Source: an uncultured Eubacteriales bacterium (lineage in GTDB: Bacteria; Bacillota; Clostridia; Oscillospirales; CAG-272). Taken from it: a stretch of 64,000 nucleotides of DNA. The translations under genes and the position numbers were made by a program. Positions 62,958 to 64,000 of this stretch are shown in pieces. The stretch is taken from the NCBI GenBank assembly GCA_905205065.1, contig CAJLCI010000001.1:62001-126000 (forward strand). The letters run 5' to 3'. The notes beneath the pieces were generated by a model. It had not been told where the DNA came from, did no database searches, and saw nothing but the letters and a program-made list of their open reading frames with translations. Positions within the stretch are counted from its first letter, which is position 1, and every line of letters starts with the position of its first letter.

Positions 62958-63322
62958 TATGATTCACCTCTAAAATTATAATCTGCGGCAGACTCAGCAA
63001 GCGGCAGATGAACCCCGTTTCGTTAAAAGAAACTTTTATCCGCAAGCCGTGAAAGCCGTACAAACAGATATTAGTATACCACATACTTTAATTAATGTAA
63101 ATAGATGTTTGCGTTATTCATATTTATTTTACATTTTTTATATCTGCAAATTCAGTAAATAAGTGTAGCCGTATTTAATTTTACCTGTCTTGCAATTGCC
63201 GAAGAGCGGTTTTCCCGTCAAGCAAAGCATACAATTCTGCCGCATCCGTAAGTCATAAAATAAAATTTCATTTCCTGATCGACCTTATGATATTTACGAA
63301 TCAAGGCTGTGCATCATAATAT
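62958..63322. other. rpsO upstream region
   Basis: 365 nt between the truncated gene at the window edge and rpsO. Holds the rpsO promoter; otherwise no gene, repeat or clear terminator seen. Confidence 0.55.
63073..63101 (-). promoter_or_regulatory. Sigma-A promoter of rpsO-pnp
   Basis: TTTACA (63096-63101), 17-nt spacer, TATACT (63073-63078) on the minus strand. Confidence 0.65.
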
Positions 63323-64000
63323 TTATGCGGCGTTCGTCAGCGGAAATTCTCTTTTAAGGAGATTTGCCGCAGTATTTTTGTATCGGTTATAATAGCTTGT
63401 ATATGATGCACCGTCAACTCCGGAATAAAAAGCGTCACGTGTCGCGGAGACAAGAGTCTCCAAATTGCAGAACACATGGGTAAAGTCAACTCCGGCAGTT
63501 TTTCCGGCAATATACCTTAGCATAGAAATAGAAGAATTATCGCGAATAGCCGTATTTTGAATATATTCGATCGCCGCGTCTTCCATACAACCCGACGAGG
63601 CAGCATTCAAAGCTTGAATTATAAGCGAAGTATTCGATGCAAGTGCATTGTCAATAGTAGTTACCAGAACCGCCGTGTGGGAAGGATCACTTGCAGTAAT
63701 TCCGACTGTATCAGCGCTGTACGCAGGCAGCGGAAGAACTCCCCATTCGGTTTCGGATGAAGCAAGCAGCTCGGCGTCACCAAGTTTTCCGACATAAAAA
63801 AGAATATTTCCGGCTCTGAAGCTCGACACGGCAGAAGCGTCAGTTCCGAAGCAGCTTTCAAATCCGCTACCACCTGAAATGGTTCTTCTGCAAAGCGAAA
63901 TAACGTCAAGAATCGCATCCTGATTTTCCGAAAGCGAAGGAACAGAGCCGTAAACCGTGTCAACATAGTGAATACCGGCGCTTGCCATCACTGCGTCGGC
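63323..64000 (-). CDS. C-terminal part of a solute-binding-like protein (cut by window edge)
   Basis: The frame stays open to the right edge of the window, so the 5' end is missing. The visible 225 residues resemble the C-terminal half of extracellular sugar-binding proteins of ABC importers: F-R-A-G-N-I-L-F-Y-V-G followed by E-T-E-W-G-V-L-P-L-P-A-Y-S, then an alanine-rich helical region and a tail with Y-Y-N-R-Y-K-N-T. No lipobox or signal is in view. The family call is tentative; neighbours to the right would decide. Confidence 0.55.
   Translation of the reverse strand, partial: ADAVMASAGIHYVDTVYGSVPSLSENQDAILDVISLCRRTISGGSGFESCFGTDASAVSSFRAGNILFYVGKLGDAELLASSETEWGVLPLPAYSADTVGITASDPSHTAVLVTTIDNALASNTSLIIQALNAASSGCMEDAAIEYIQNTAIRDNSSISMLRYIAGKTAGVDFTHVFCNLETLVSATRDAFYSGVDGASYTSYYNRYKNTAANLLKREFPLTNAA

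Overview
The window looks like chromosomal DNA from a spore-forming member of the Clostridia (Firmicutes), probably an uncultured anaerobic relative of the Oscillospiraceae/Ruminococcaceae. Sequence support: spoIIGA next to sigE, a rubrerythrin, type I dockerins on secreted proteins, a D-lyxose isomerase, a GH78 rhamnosidase, ECF-type vitamin transporters (ThiW, BioY), AT-rich spacers, near-consensus sigma-A promoters with 17-bp spacing, and GAAAGG-type ribosome binding sites. The genus assignment is inference.

Layout. 0.1-9 kb: RDD membrane protein, SppA protease, two paralogous dockerin proteins, a NERD-domain membrane protein, a HAD hydrolase and a D-lyxose isomerase with a long structured leader. 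9-19 kb: M16C peptidase, MreB-family protein, ComF, RecD2 helicase, MetK and a small export-family membrane protein. 19-32 kb: one large minus-strand transcription/translation cluster in transcript order rpoB, rpoC, rpsL, rpsG, fusA, tuf, without rplKAJL next to it. 32-36 kb: rpsT (plus strand), then hemW and lepA. 36-44 kb: the end of a division cluster (divIB/ftsQ, ftsZ), three accessory genes, then spoIIGA-sigE. 44-50 kb: a thiamine operon under a TPP riboswitch (thiW, thiC, thiM, thiE, a HAD hydrolase, thiD) that lacks thiazole-synthesis genes. 50-57 kb: cinA, a small membrane protein, a YqeG phosphatase, an endonuclease IV, a Xaa-Pro peptidase, rubrerythrin and bioY. 57-64 kb: GH78, a sugar-phosphate isomerase/epimerase, the rpsO-pnp operon and a truncated solute-binding-like protein.

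How the genes work together: most are housekeeping. The thiamine genes describe pyrimidine synthesis plus thiazole salvage. divIB-ftsZ followed by spoIIGA-sigE keeps the Firmicutes neighbourhood linking septation to the mother-cell sigma factor. The GH78 and isomerase genes suggest use of rhamnose-containing or other plant-type sugars.

The least expected material is non-coding. Several spacers carry degenerate tandem arrays with a period of almost exactly 16 nt (also 17, 18, 21 and 27 nt). At four or five loci a shared core (a small hairpin plus about 40 nt of similar sequence) precedes the repeats, always on the plus strand. Other points of interest are structured leaders before rpoB and the lyxose isomerase, terminator-like hairpins abutting start codons, and a palindrome in front of rubrerythrin whose centre resembles a PerR box. 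No rRNA, tRNA, CRISPR array, transposase or prophage gene was seen.
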